This document shows positions 18,383 to 25,973 of a stretch of 61,641 bases of DNA, piece after piece (position 1 is the first letter of the stretch; every line of letters begins with the position of its first letter). Below the pieces are notes generated by a model. It saw only the letters and a list, made by a program, of their open reading frames with translations. It did not search any database and had not been told where the DNA came from. Position numbers and translations under genes: made by a program. The stretch spans positions 1 through 61,641 of the forward strand of contig NZ_CALPDG010000021.1 in the NCBI RefSeq assembly GCF_943193195.1. The letters run 5' to 3'. The stretch comes from Mediterraneibacter agrestimuris (GTDB lineage: Bacteria; Bacillota; Clostridia; Lachnospirales; Lachnospiraceae).

Positions 18383-19678
18383 ATGGAGATTCGCAGAGAT
18401 TTCTATTTGGATAAATTGATAAAAAGGAAAAACAACGGACTTATTAAAGTTATTACTGGTATTCGCAGATGTGGTAAGTCTTATTTGCTGAATAACCTGT
18501 TTTATCAACACTTACTGGAAAGCGGAGTTGATGCTGACCATATTATCCGTTTTGCATTTGATTCAGCAGATGATCTTTATCTCATTGGAGAAAGCCTGAT
18601 TAAGATTGAAAAGGAAAAGCGTGGAGTTGACCCTGAAAAGTTCATGGCATATATCCGTTCCAAAGTTGTAGGCGAAGGAATGTATTATCTGCTTCTTGAT
18701 GAAATTCAGATGTTGGATTGTTTTGAAGCTGTTCTGAACGGTTATCTGCGCAAAGATAATATGGATGTATTTGTGACTGGAAGTAATGCAAAATTACTGT
18801 CCAAAGACATTGCCACCGAGTTCGCCGGTCGTGGCGACGAGGTTCATATGTATCCCCTGAGCTTTGCCGAGTTTATGACCATTTACAATGGTGATAAGTA
18901 CATGGGCTTATCGGAATATATGCTGTATGGCGGTATCCCTCTGGTTGTTCTTCGTGAGGGAGCAAACGAGAAGGCAGTTGTATTACAGAATCTGTTCAAT
19001 GAGATTTATCTTCGAGATATTACCAAGCGTAACCGAGTGAAGAACATCGGAGAACTGGAAGATCTACTGAATATTCTTTCCTCTGCCATTGGTTCGCTGA
19101 CCAATCCGGAAAAATTGAAGAATACTTTCAAGACGGTAAAGAAATCCAGAATCACTTCCGCTACCATTAAGAAATATCTGGATTATTTTGAGGATTCATT
19201 CTTGATTGAATCAGCACAAAGATATGACATTAAAGGAAAGGCATATATTGAAACTCCAAAGAAATATTACTTTTCCGATCTTGGACTTCGCAATGCCAGA
19301 ATCAATTTCCGTCAGTTTGAACAGACCCATTCTATGGAAAATGTAATTTATAATGAACTTCGTATGCGTGGCTACAGCGTGGATGTAGGTGTAATACCGA
19401 TTGCAGAACGAGCTCAGGAAGGTAAGGTTATCCGTAAACAACTTGAAGTTGATTTTGTATGCAATCTTGGTTCGTCCAGATACTATATCCAGTCTGCATA
19501 CTCGCTGCCAGATGAAGCGAAGCGTACTCAGGAAATTAGACCGTTTAGAAAGATTGATGATTCTTTCAAGAAAATCGTTGTTACCAAAGATATTGTACAG
19601 CCCTATTATGATGACTATGGTATCTTAACTGTAAACATTTATGACTTCCTTCTTGATCCGCAGATTCTTGAAAAATAA
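18383..19678 (+). CDS. AAA_14/DUF4143 ATP-binding protein, cargo of the sigK element
   Basis: Predicted ATPase of the AAA_14-DUF4143 family, whose biological role is poorly known. Walker A GIRRCGKSYLL is at about residue 28 and Walker B YLLLDEIQML at about 105. A sensor-type FVTGSNAKLLSKD follows, then a C-terminal DUF4143 domain (about 210-400) with DFVCNLGSSRYYIQSAYSL, which resembles a nuclease-like fold. AAGGAGG lies 8 bases before the chosen ATG (an earlier ATG at 18380 is possible). It has its own terminator. Coding quality is good, unlike its neighbours, so it is probably a functional passenger. Confidence 0.9.
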   Translation: MEIRRDFYLDKLIKRKNNGLIKVITGIRRCGKSYLLNNLFYQHLLESGVDADHIIRFAFDSADDLYLIGESLIKIEKEKRGVDPEKFMAYIRSKVVGEGMYYLLLDEIQMLDCFEAVLNGYLRKDNMDVFVTGSNAKLLSKDIATEFAGRGDEVHMYPLSFAEFMTIYNGDKYMGLSEYMLYGGIPLVVLREGANEKAVVLQNLFNEIYLRDITKRNRVKNIGELEDLLNILSSAIGSLTNPEKLKNTFKTVKKSRITSATIKKYLDYFEDSFLIESAQRYDIKGKAYIETPKKYYFSDLGLRNARINFRQFEQTHSMENVIYNELRMRGYSVDVGVIPIAERAQEGKVIRKQLEVDFVCNLGSSRYYIQSAYSLPDEAKRTQEIRPFRKIDDSFKKIVVTKDIVQPYYDDYGILTVNIYDFLLDPQILEK

Positions 19679-19817
19679 GTATTAACTATTGTGACAGTTA
19701 TGTGCTTTGGCGTATGGTTTCCGTTTGCAGTAAACCTTAAAAGGATCATAAAGTTAATGGAAGGAAAATAATCAGGTTTAGCCTCTAAATTCAATCAAAT
19801 AGAATCCATAATTCAGA

Positions 19818-19853
19818 AAATCCACCAGAACTCAATCTGAGACTGGTGGATTT
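19818..19853 (+). terminator. terminator of the DUF4143 ATPase gene
   Basis: AAATCCACCAG / CTGGTGGATTT form an 11-bp stem with a 14-base loop, followed by CTTATT. The rest of the 375-base gap to the recombinase (19679-20053) holds a TnpV-like scrap and the recombinase promoter. Confidence 0.75.
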
Positions 19854-19878
19854 CTTATTCCCTTAAAAACAAAGAATG

Positions 19879-19965
19879 TTATTGCAAGCCCCCCACCCAT
19901 GCCATCTGGTCACGAGCCTTTAATGCTTCGTTTACACCCTGCCGTTCCTTCATTTGCAAGGTCAT
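19879..19965 (-). pseudogene. TnpV-like transposon protein remnant
   Basis: 28 codons with GGAGGT seven bases before the ATG: MTLQMKERQGVNEALKARDQ, then MAWVGG. This resembles the C-terminal part of TnpV proteins of Firmicute mobilizable transposons (pattern GV..QLKA..QMEWV, from memory). The TnpV N-terminus and the final IVLEEL region are missing. It suggests the element shares ancestry with, or was invaded by, a TnpX/TnpV-type transposon. Confidence 0.45.
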
Positions 19966-19983
19966 AGTAATACCTCCAATCTG

Positions 19984-20012
19984 TTTACTTTATCGCTACG
20001 CTATGTTATAAT
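19984..20012 (+). promoter_or_regulatory. serine recombinase promoter
   Basis: -35 TTTACT (19984-19989), 17 bases, -10 TATAAT (20007-20012). This is sigma-A-like. An inverted repeat TATGTTAT / ATAACATA (20002-20009 and 20025-20032) overlaps the -10 and the likely start site and looks like an operator. Confidence 0.65.
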
Positions 20013-20053
20013 ACCGCAAGACACATAACATATCAAGATAAGGAGGATATGAA

Positions 20054-21763
20054 ATGCGGAAAAATGAAGACATCATAGCTATCTATTCCCGTAAGTCTAA
20101 ATTTACCGGAAAAGGTGAAAGTATCGGTAATCAGGTAGAACTATGTAAAGAATATATTCGTGTGCATTTTGGCGATGCAGCTGTAGATAAAGTGGTCGTG
20201 TTTGAAGATGAGGGCTTTTCCGGTGGTAATCTGAATCGTCCGGACTTCAAGAAAATGATGGATGCTGCCAAGAAACGAAAGTTTAAGGCTATCATCGTTT
20301 ATCGTCTTGACCGTATCAGCCGTAATATTAGCGACTTTGCCAGTCTGATCGAGGAACTGGCTCGTCTGGATATTTCTTTTGTTTCTATTAAAGAGCAGTT
20401 CGATACAAGCACTCCTATGGGACGAGCTATGATGTATATCGCATCTGTTTTTTCTCAGTTGGAACGTGAAACCATTGCAGAGCGTATCCGTGACAATATG
20501 CACGAACTGGCAAAGACAGGTCGCTGGCTTGGTGGTACAACGCCTACCGGCTATGCTTCTGAAGCAGTCAAGAGTGTAACGATTGATGGAAAATCAAAGA
20601 AAGCCTGCAAGCTGAAACTGATTCCGGAAGAAGCGGATATTGTCAGAATGATTTATGACTTATATATAGAAACGGACTCTCTGACATTGACCGAAGCAGC
20701 TTTGATTAAACAAGGTATCAAAACGAAGAACAATAATTACTTTACTCGATTTTCCATCAAAGCTATTTTACAGAATCCGGTTTATATGATTGCGGATGAA
20801 GATGCTTATAATTTCTTCATTCAGAACGACACAGACTTGTTCTCAGAGAAAGATGCTTTTGACAACAAGCATGGTATTATGGCTTACAACCGTACCGATC
20901 AGGAAAAAGGCAGAGCCACAAAGTACCTTCCTGCAAGCGAATGGATTGTATCTGTTGGCAAGCATCCGGGTCTGATTCCGGGCAAGGTATGGGTACAGAT
21001 TCAAGAATCTCTTGAACGCAATAAATCCAAATCTTTCAGAAAGCCACGCAGCAACGAAGCACTTTTGACCGGTCTGTTGTTCTGTAGTTGCGGTGAGCGT
21101 ATGTATCCAAAAATGAGCAAACGCAAAACTGCAGATAACAAGGTTATTTACACCTATGTCTGCAAGATGAAAGAACGCAGTCAGAGATCTGTATGCAACA
21201 GCAAGAATGCCAACGGCAATACATTGGATATGGCTGTAGTCGAGCAGATTAAAATGCTTGCAGAGGACAAAGATATTTTCATCGCACAGTTGGAACAGAG
21301 CCGCAGATTCTATACTGGCAATCGTATGGACTATGAACAGCGATTGAATGATATGCGAAAGGAAAAGGCAGATGCAGAGAAGAAAATCAATTCTCTGGTA
21401 GACTCCCTTGTAGATATGGGAGACAGCCTTGCTAAGGCTCACGTGACCAAACGAATTGAACAGTTGAATGGAGAATACCAGTCTCTTGAACAGCGTATTC
21501 AGGAACTGGAAGGTCTGACTTCACAGCACACTCTTAGTGATGTTGAATTTGATTTGCTTCGTCAGTTGCTGACGATCTTCAAGGATGACATTGATGAAAT
21601 GACTGTTGAACAGAAACGTGCTGCCATTCGCACCATCGTGCGTAAGGTGGTTTGGGATGGCGTCAATGCTCATGTCATTCTGTTTGGTGTCAGGGATGAT
21701 GAAATCGAGTATCCGGAAATTGCTGCTGCAGCAAAAACGCATTGGGGTGAGGATAGTAAATGA
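20054..21763 (+). CDS. large serine recombinase of the sigK element (SpoIVCA-like)
   Basis: Site-specific recombinase predicted to excise the element and rejoin sigK. The 569 residues show an N-terminal resolvase catalytic domain with Ser in AIYSRKS (about residue 12), YRLDRISRN and SQLERETIAERIRDN. The recombinase DNA-binding domain follows (about 160-270), then a zinc ribbon (CSCGERMY, then YVCKMKE, about 350-385) and a coiled coil (about 425-490). AAGGAGG precedes the ATG. Its stop TGA (21761-21763) spans the right att core. Same strand as sigK. Function follows from family and position; activity is untested. Confidence 0.96.
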   Translation: MRKNEDIIAIYSRKSKFTGKGESIGNQVELCKEYIRVHFGDAAVDKVVVFEDEGFSGGNLNRPDFKKMMDAAKKRKFKAIIVYRLDRISRNISDFASLIEELARLDISFVSIKEQFDTSTPMGRAMMYIASVFSQLERETIAERIRDNMHELAKTGRWLGGTTPTGYASEAVKSVTIDGKSKKACKLKLIPEEADIVRMIYDLYIETDSLTLTEAALIKQGIKTKNNNYFTRFSIKAILQNPVYMIADEDAYNFFIQNDTDLFSEKDAFDNKHGIMAYNRTDQEKGRATKYLPASEWIVSVGKHPGLIPGKVWVQIQESLERNKSKSFRKPRSNEALLTGLLFCSCGERMYPKMSKRKTADNKVIYTYVCKMKERSQRSVCNSKNANGNTLDMAVVEQIKMLAEDKDIFIAQLEQSRRFYTGNRMDYEQRLNDMRKEKADAEKKINSLVDSLVDMGDSLAKAHVTKRIEQLNGEYQSLEQRIQELEGLTSQHTLSDVEFDLLRQLLTIFKDDIDEMTVEQKRAAIRTIVRKVVWDGVNAHVILFGVRDDEIEYPEIAAAAKTHWGEDSK

Positions 21764-21780
21764 AATTCTCATGTACCTGC
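21735..21780. other. attR, right junction of the sigK element
   Basis: AAACGCAT (21735-21742), six bases, GAGGATAG (21749-21756), TA, then the core AATG (21759-21762) and sigK sequence from 21763. The arm motifs are the exact inverse of those at attL. The recombinase stop codon overlaps the core. Confidence 0.88.
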
Positions 21781-22112
21781 GCGCCAAGAAAAAGACAAAC
21801 AAAGAAATCTCCCTTTATGAACCTATCGGAACAGACCGGGAAGGTAATGAAATCAAACTGTACGATATCATTGAGGCAGAAGAAGATGATGTTCCCGAAC
21901 GAATCCAGCTCCGGGAAAATATCCAAAAACTATATGAAAAAGTAGAAAATGAACTTTCCCAACGGGAAAAGCTCGTTCTGAAAATGAGATATGGTCTTTA
22001 TAACGGAGAAGAATATACACAACGGGAGATAGCCCGGCAACTGGGTATCTCCCGCTCCTATGTTTCCCGGATTGAAAAAAGCGCTATCGAGAAACTTCGT
22101 ATTTTCTTTTAA
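21759..22112 (+). CDS. sigK: sporulation sigma factor SigK, 3' part
   Basis: Encodes sigma regions 3 and 4: NEILMYLRAKKKTNKEISLY, then PIGTDREGNEIKLYD, then TQREIARQLGISRSYVSRIE, the -35-binding helix-turn-helix. There is no ribosome site or proper start here, so expression needs fusion to the 5' part. Joining AAT 16899 to AAT 21759 gives KCIDN-EILMYLRA, the continuous sigma-K sequence, with a total of 205 residues. It ends with a 4-base tail-to-tail overlap with nhaC. Confidence 0.94.
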   Translation, partial: NEILMYLRAKKKTNKEISLYEPIGTDREGNEIKLYDIIEAEEDDVPERIQLRENIQKLYEKVENELSQREKLVLKMRYGLYNGEEYTQREIARQLGISRSYVSRIEKSAIEKLRIFF

Positions 22113-23425
22113 TTATTTTCTGTCTTATGCGGCGCAAAAGAAATGAAAATCAGTGAACTCACCAGCAGAAGTCCCGGATAAAACAGATTTGGCATAATCT
22201 GAAAAGCTGATACTTCATATCCAAGCTCAGAAGCTGCAGAAATCGCAACCAACATCTGCGCACCATAAGGAATGACTCCCTGGAACACACAGGAAAATGT
22301 ATCCAGTAGGGAGGCCGCCTTTCTCGGACTGATTTCGTACTCCTTTGCCATCTCTTTCGCAATCGGATTTGCCATAACAATTGCAACTGTATTATTGGCT
22401 GTTGCAATATCCATTGCACCAACCAGAAGACCCATTCCAAGCTGTCCGCCGCGTCTTCCTTTGAATACCCGACGGATGGCAGATAATAATGCCTCAAATC
22501 CGCCATACTCCCGTATCAGAGCGCACATTGCCGCTACAAGAATTGCAACCATTGATGTCTCAAACATACCTGCTGCACCGGAGCCCATATTTGCCAGAAG
22601 ATCTGTCGGCGCTGTCTGTCCTGTCCCCAGCATAATGGCGGCACCAGATACAATTCCTATCATAAGTACAACAAATACGTTAATTCCTGCAATTCCCCCA
22701 ATTAGAACAAGCACATACGGAATAATCTGGATCAGATTGTAAGATTCTGTTACACCTCCATTCAACTCTGTATTGAAAGACAGCACAAGAATCAACACCA
22801 GCGTTGCCAACGCTGCCGGAAGCGCAATCCCGAAATTCTCACGGAACTTGTCTTTCATAGCACAGCCCTGTCCGTTACATGCTGCAATTGTTGTATCAGA
22901 AATAAATGACAAATTGTCGCCAAACATTGCTCCGCCCATAACAGAACCGATACAAAGCGATGTATTGAAGCCGGATGCTGTAGAAACAGCAACTGCAATC
23001 GGAGTCAGCAGTGTAATAGTTCCAACAGATGTTCCCATTGCCGTAGATACGAAACAGGCTACTACAAAGAGAACCGCTACTGCAAACCGCGTCGGAATCA
23101 ATCCCAGCATAAAGTATGCCACACTTTCCGCACTGCTTCTTCCTACTACGCCGACAAACGTTCCTGCTGTCAGGAAAATCAAGAGCATGGTAATGATGTT
23201 CTTATCCGCAAGTCCCTTCGCCATCACCTCCAGCTTGTCATCAAACTTCACACTCCGATTCTGCAGACAGGCAACCAGAATTGCTGCCAGAAATGCAATA
23301 ATAATCGGAATGTTATAAAATCCCATCGGTATTTTGAGAACATATTCAAAAAGAATTCCCAGTCCCAGATAAAGCACCAGAAATACCCCGATAGGCAGCA
23401 ATGCAATTGGATTACTTTTCTTCAT
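22109..23425 (-). CDS. NhaC-family Na+/H+ antiporter
   Basis: Integral membrane antiporter with about eleven hydrophobic segments over 438 residues. Family-like motifs include FVSTAMGTSVGTITLLTPIA, GAMFGDNLSFISDTTIAA and SLLDTFSCVFQGVIPYGAQ. The start MKKSNPIALLPIG follows an AAAGG-type site. It converges on sigK with a 4-base overlap and has no same-strand partner. Some proteins of this family exchange malate or other substrates, so the exact ion pair is not certain. Confidence 0.9.
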   Translation of the reverse strand: MKKSNPIALLPIGVFLVLYLGLGILFEYVLKIPMGFYNIPIIIAFLAAILVACLQNRSVKFDDKLEVMAKGLADKNIITMLLIFLTAGTFVGVVGRSSAESVAYFMLGLIPTRFAVAVLFVVACFVSTAMGTSVGTITLLTPIAVAVSTASGFNTSLCIGSVMGGAMFGDNLSFISDTTIAACNGQGCAMKDKFRENFGIALPAALATLVLILVLSFNTELNGGVTESYNLIQIIPYVLVLIGGIAGINVFVVLMIGIVSGAAIMLGTGQTAPTDLLANMGSGAAGMFETSMVAILVAAMCALIREYGGFEALLSAIRRVFKGRRGGQLGMGLLVGAMDIATANNTVAIVMANPIAKEMAKEYEISPRKAASLLDTFSCVFQGVIPYGAQMLVAISAASELGYEVSAFQIMPNLFYPGLLLVSSLIFISFAPHKTENN

Positions 23426-23467
23426 TTGTAAATTCCCCTTTTCCTTTAGATTCTAACTTGCATATAT

Positions 23468-23495
23468 CTTATTGAATTGAGATCAGTTCAATAAG
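23468..23495 (-). promoter_or_regulatory. inverted repeat upstream of nhaC
   Basis: CTTATTGAA / TTCAATAAG form a perfect 9-bp dyad with a 10-base spacer, 43 bases before the nhaC ATG. It overlaps a possible -35 (TTGAAC on the minus strand). It is a candidate operator; no regulator is identified. Confidence 0.4.
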
Positions 23496-23549
23496 CTTAC
23501 CATACAATATACAGTATTTCACGAGTTTAGACAAGACTTATCATAAAAA

Positions 23550-23573
23550 GAGCTGCTGCTTTCACAACAACTC
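23550..23573 (-). terminator. terminator after the OPT-PqqD pair
   Basis: On the minus strand GAGTTGTTGT, GAAA, GCAGCAGCTC form a 10-bp stem (three G-T pairs) followed by TTTTT. It lies 31 bases after the pqqD-like stop. Confidence 0.7.
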
Positions 23574-23603
23574 CTTTTATATATGACACCTTATCCTATT
23601 AGT

Positions 23604-23963
23604 TCAGCGTAGATCTCGCCACTTCAAGAAATGATAACTGTCTAATACCTGAAAGAACTTCGCCAGTCTCGGATAGAGCGGCTCCGCTTTTTCTCCATAA
23701 CGCTGTTTCACCATTTTACCAAGCTCAATAATATTTTTTTCTCCATCCAGAAGAGGCCAGACAAAGCTGCCTGTCTCATCCAGATGAACATGTGTGACTT
23801 TTGGCTTGTGAAAAAACTTCTGTGCAATTCGGTTAAACACACCTCTGTTCGCGATATCCAGTGTCACAATTCCTTTATCATCCGTACTCCACGGAATTCC
23901 TTCCGGGCGCATTGGAATCCTTTCCAGATAATTTTCCGAAATGACATTATCTTTTTTCTTCAT
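23604..23963 (-). CDS. PqqD-family protein
   Basis: 119 residues with a PqqD-type winged-helix fold: ITLDIANRG-like strand region (about 30-40), then HLDETGSFVWPLLDGEKNII (about 60-80), then the ending FFQVLDSYHFLKWRD. PqqD domains recognise peptide substrates in RiPP pathways, but no radical SAM enzyme or precursor peptide is nearby. The gene starts 2 bases after the OPT transporter stop, so the two are certainly cotranscribed. Its job there is unknown; a peptide-handling partner of the transporter is one guess. Confidence 0.85.
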   Translation of the reverse strand: MKKKDNVISENYLERIPMRPEGIPWSTDDKGIVTLDIANRGVFNRIAQKFFHKPKVTHVHLDETGSFVWPLLDGEKNIIELGKMVKQRYGEKAEPLYPRLAKFFQVLDSYHFLKWRDLR

Positions 23964-23965
23964 GA

Positions 23966-25882
23966 CTATTTACTTTCTTTTTTAGGTTTTCTCCAAAGTG
24001 AAAACTTCAATACTGTCAAAATAACCAGAGCGAAAACTACAAGGCTGCCTACGTTGGCAACACCTTCTGAAAGGTTCAGCATACCAGAAAGATCAATCAT
24101 CTTATCAATTCCGCCGATTGCGAATAATGCAAGAAGTATACCTACAAGACCTTCTCCTGCAATCATACCAGAACAGTAGAGAATACCATCATTGATGATT
24201 CTTTCTTTCTCTTTTTTCTCTTTATTCATCTTATCAAATACCAGACGAACAAGTCCTCCTACCATGATACAAGCGTTAAGCTGTACCGGAAGGTATACAC
24301 CAATTGCGAATGGAAGTACCGGGATTCCCAGAACTTCTATAACAATTGCAAGGAATACTCCTGTAAATACAAGTGCCCACGGAAGATTGCCATCCATAAC
24401 GCCCTCAATGATCATCTTCATAAGCATAGCCTGCGGAGCGCCAAGCTCTGCTGAACCATATCCCCATGCTGCATCCAGCAGGTACAGTACACCGCCGATA
24501 GCAAATGCTGAAGAAACAACACCAAAAACTTCTCCAATCTGTTGTTTCTTCGGTGTAGCGCCAAGCAGATAACCGGTCTTCAAATCCTGTGAAGTATCTC
24601 CTGAAATAGCTGCTACGATACAGATAATAGATCCAATTGCAATTGCGCCCTGCATACCGTGTGCTCCAACGTCTCCTGTTATTTTCAGGATAATTGTAGC
24701 GAACAGCAGTGTTGCAATTGCCATACCAGATACCGGATTGTTAGAACTTCCTACAAGACCTACCATTCTGGAAGATACTGTAGCAAAGAAGAATCCAAAG
24801 ATTACAACAATGATCGCTCCAACAATTGTTACCGGGATAGCCGGTACAAGCCATACAAGCAACGTCAGTACAAGAATGCTGACAAGGATAAACTTCATAT
24901 TCATATCCTGATCTGTACGGGCATTACTTGTGCTTCCTACACCGCCCTTCATACTCTTCATTGCATCGCGGAATGTGCGTACAATCAGCGGAAGAGACTT
25001 AATAAGGCTGATAATACCACCGGCAGCAAGAGCACCGGCACCAATATAACGGATGTAGCTTCCCCATATAGCACTTGCTCCGCCTTCTGCAAACATCTGT
25101 CCAATCGGAGCTGTTCCCGGATACAAAACTGCGTCTGCTCCAAACAGTACTACCAACGGAATCAGTACGAGCCAGCTGATACATCCGCCGGCAAACATAT
25201 AAGAAGAAATTCTAGGTCCGCAGATATAACCAACACTCATTACTGCCGGATAAATCTGAGTTCCGATCTCTCCTGCAAATCCCTTTACACGGAAAGAAAC
25301 TTCACTCGGAACCAGTTTTAATCCATCAATGATGAATTTAAATCCTGCTGCGATTCCAAGACCCGCAAATACTGTAGATGCATTCGCGCCGCCTTCCTCA
25401 CCTGCAAGAAGAACTTCTGCACATGCTGTTCCTTCCGGATATGGCAGTGTTCCATGCTCTTTTACAATCAAAGCATTACGAAGCGGTACCATAAATGCCA
25501 CTCCGAGAAGACCTCCGAGCAGAGCGATAACTGTAATCTCTACGATACTCGGCTTGTCCATCTTTCCTTCTGCTGCCCACAAAAAAAGCGCCGGCAAAGT
25601 AAAGATTGCTCCTGCTGCAAGAGACTCTCCGGCAGAACCGATCGTCTGTACTAGATTACTCTCCAAAATAGAGTTTTTACGCATGATCACACGGATTACA
25701 CCCATAGAAATAACTGCTGCCGGAATGGAAGCAGATACTGTCATACCAACACGTAATCCAAGATATGCGTTTGCTGCGCCAAATACCACCGCAAGGATCA
25801 CACCCATAACAATAGACGTTACTGTTAACTCAGGTGTTACTCTTTCAGCCGGAATATATGGCTTAAATTCTTTGTCATTCAT
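23966..25882 (-). CDS. OPT-family oligopeptide transporter
   Basis: Proton-coupled importer of the OPT family (peptides or metal chelates) with about fifteen membrane helices over 638 residues. Visible family features are VTPELTVTSIVMGVILAVVF near the start, NAYLGLRVGMTVSASIPAA, and GTLPYPEGTACAEVL (about 155). The ATG at 25882 was chosen because AAGGAGAGAGG sits just before it; the upstream ATG at 25900 has no ribosome site. Own promoter at 25917-25945. Confidence 0.94.
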   Translation of the reverse strand: MNDKEFKPYIPAERVTPELTVTSIVMGVILAVVFGAANAYLGLRVGMTVSASIPAAVISMGVIRVIMRKNSILESNLVQTIGSAGESLAAGAIFTLPALFLWAAEGKMDKPSIVEITVIALLGGLLGVAFMVPLRNALIVKEHGTLPYPEGTACAEVLLAGEEGGANASTVFAGLGIAAGFKFIIDGLKLVPSEVSFRVKGFAGEIGTQIYPAVMSVGYICGPRISSYMFAGGCISWLVLIPLVVLFGADAVLYPGTAPIGQMFAEGGASAIWGSYIRYIGAGALAAGGIISLIKSLPLIVRTFRDAMKSMKGGVGSTSNARTDQDMNMKFILVSILVLTLLVWLVPAIPVTIVGAIIVVIFGFFFATVSSRMVGLVGSSNNPVSGMAIATLLFATIILKITGDVGAHGMQGAIAIGSIICIVAAISGDTSQDLKTGYLLGATPKKQQIGEVFGVVSSAFAIGGVLYLLDAAWGYGSAELGAPQAMLMKMIIEGVMDGNLPWALVFTGVFLAIVIEVLGIPVLPFAIGVYLPVQLNACIMVGGLVRLVFDKMNKEKKEKERIINDGILYCSGMIAGEGLVGILLALFAIGGIDKMIDLSGMLNLSEGVANVGSLVVFALVILTVLKFSLWRKPKKESK

Positions 25883-25909
25883 ATCCTCTCTCCTTTTCAT
25901 TAGTCACAA

Positions 25910-25945
25910 CGCTATTATTATAGCGAAAAACCCTTAAGTATGCAA
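25910..25945 (-). promoter_or_regulatory. OPT-pqqD promoter with overlapping dyad operator
   Basis: Minus-strand -35 TTGCAT (25940-25945), 17 bases, -10 TATAAT (25917-25922). A perfect dyad CGCTAT, four bases, ATAGCG (25910-25925) covers the -10, so a repressor bound there would block the promoter. Confidence 0.7.
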
Positions 25946-25973
25946 TAGATGTCGGTAATTTAGTGTGAAAAGC

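Larger units (their letters stand above)
16899..21762. mobile_element. skin-like sigK intervening element, 4,860 bp
   Basis: A site-specific element inserted in sigK. The core AATG is present at both ends (16899-16902 and 21759-21762), and exactly 4,860 bases separate the two copies. Contents in order: decayed HTH gene, small minus-strand gene, decayed frames, DUF4143 ATPase, TnpV-like scrap, large serine recombinase. No phage structural, replication or conjugation genes are present. The layout matches the principle of the skin elements of Bacillus subtilis and Clostridioides difficile, in which a serine recombinase rejoins sigK in the mother cell. That it excises during sporulation is inference. 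Confidence 0.92.

Noticed and set aside
16899-21762. Prophage or conjugative element as the nature of the insert
   Set aside because: No capsid, tail, lysis, replication, relaxase or type IV secretion gene is visible; only a recombinase, one ATPase and scraps.
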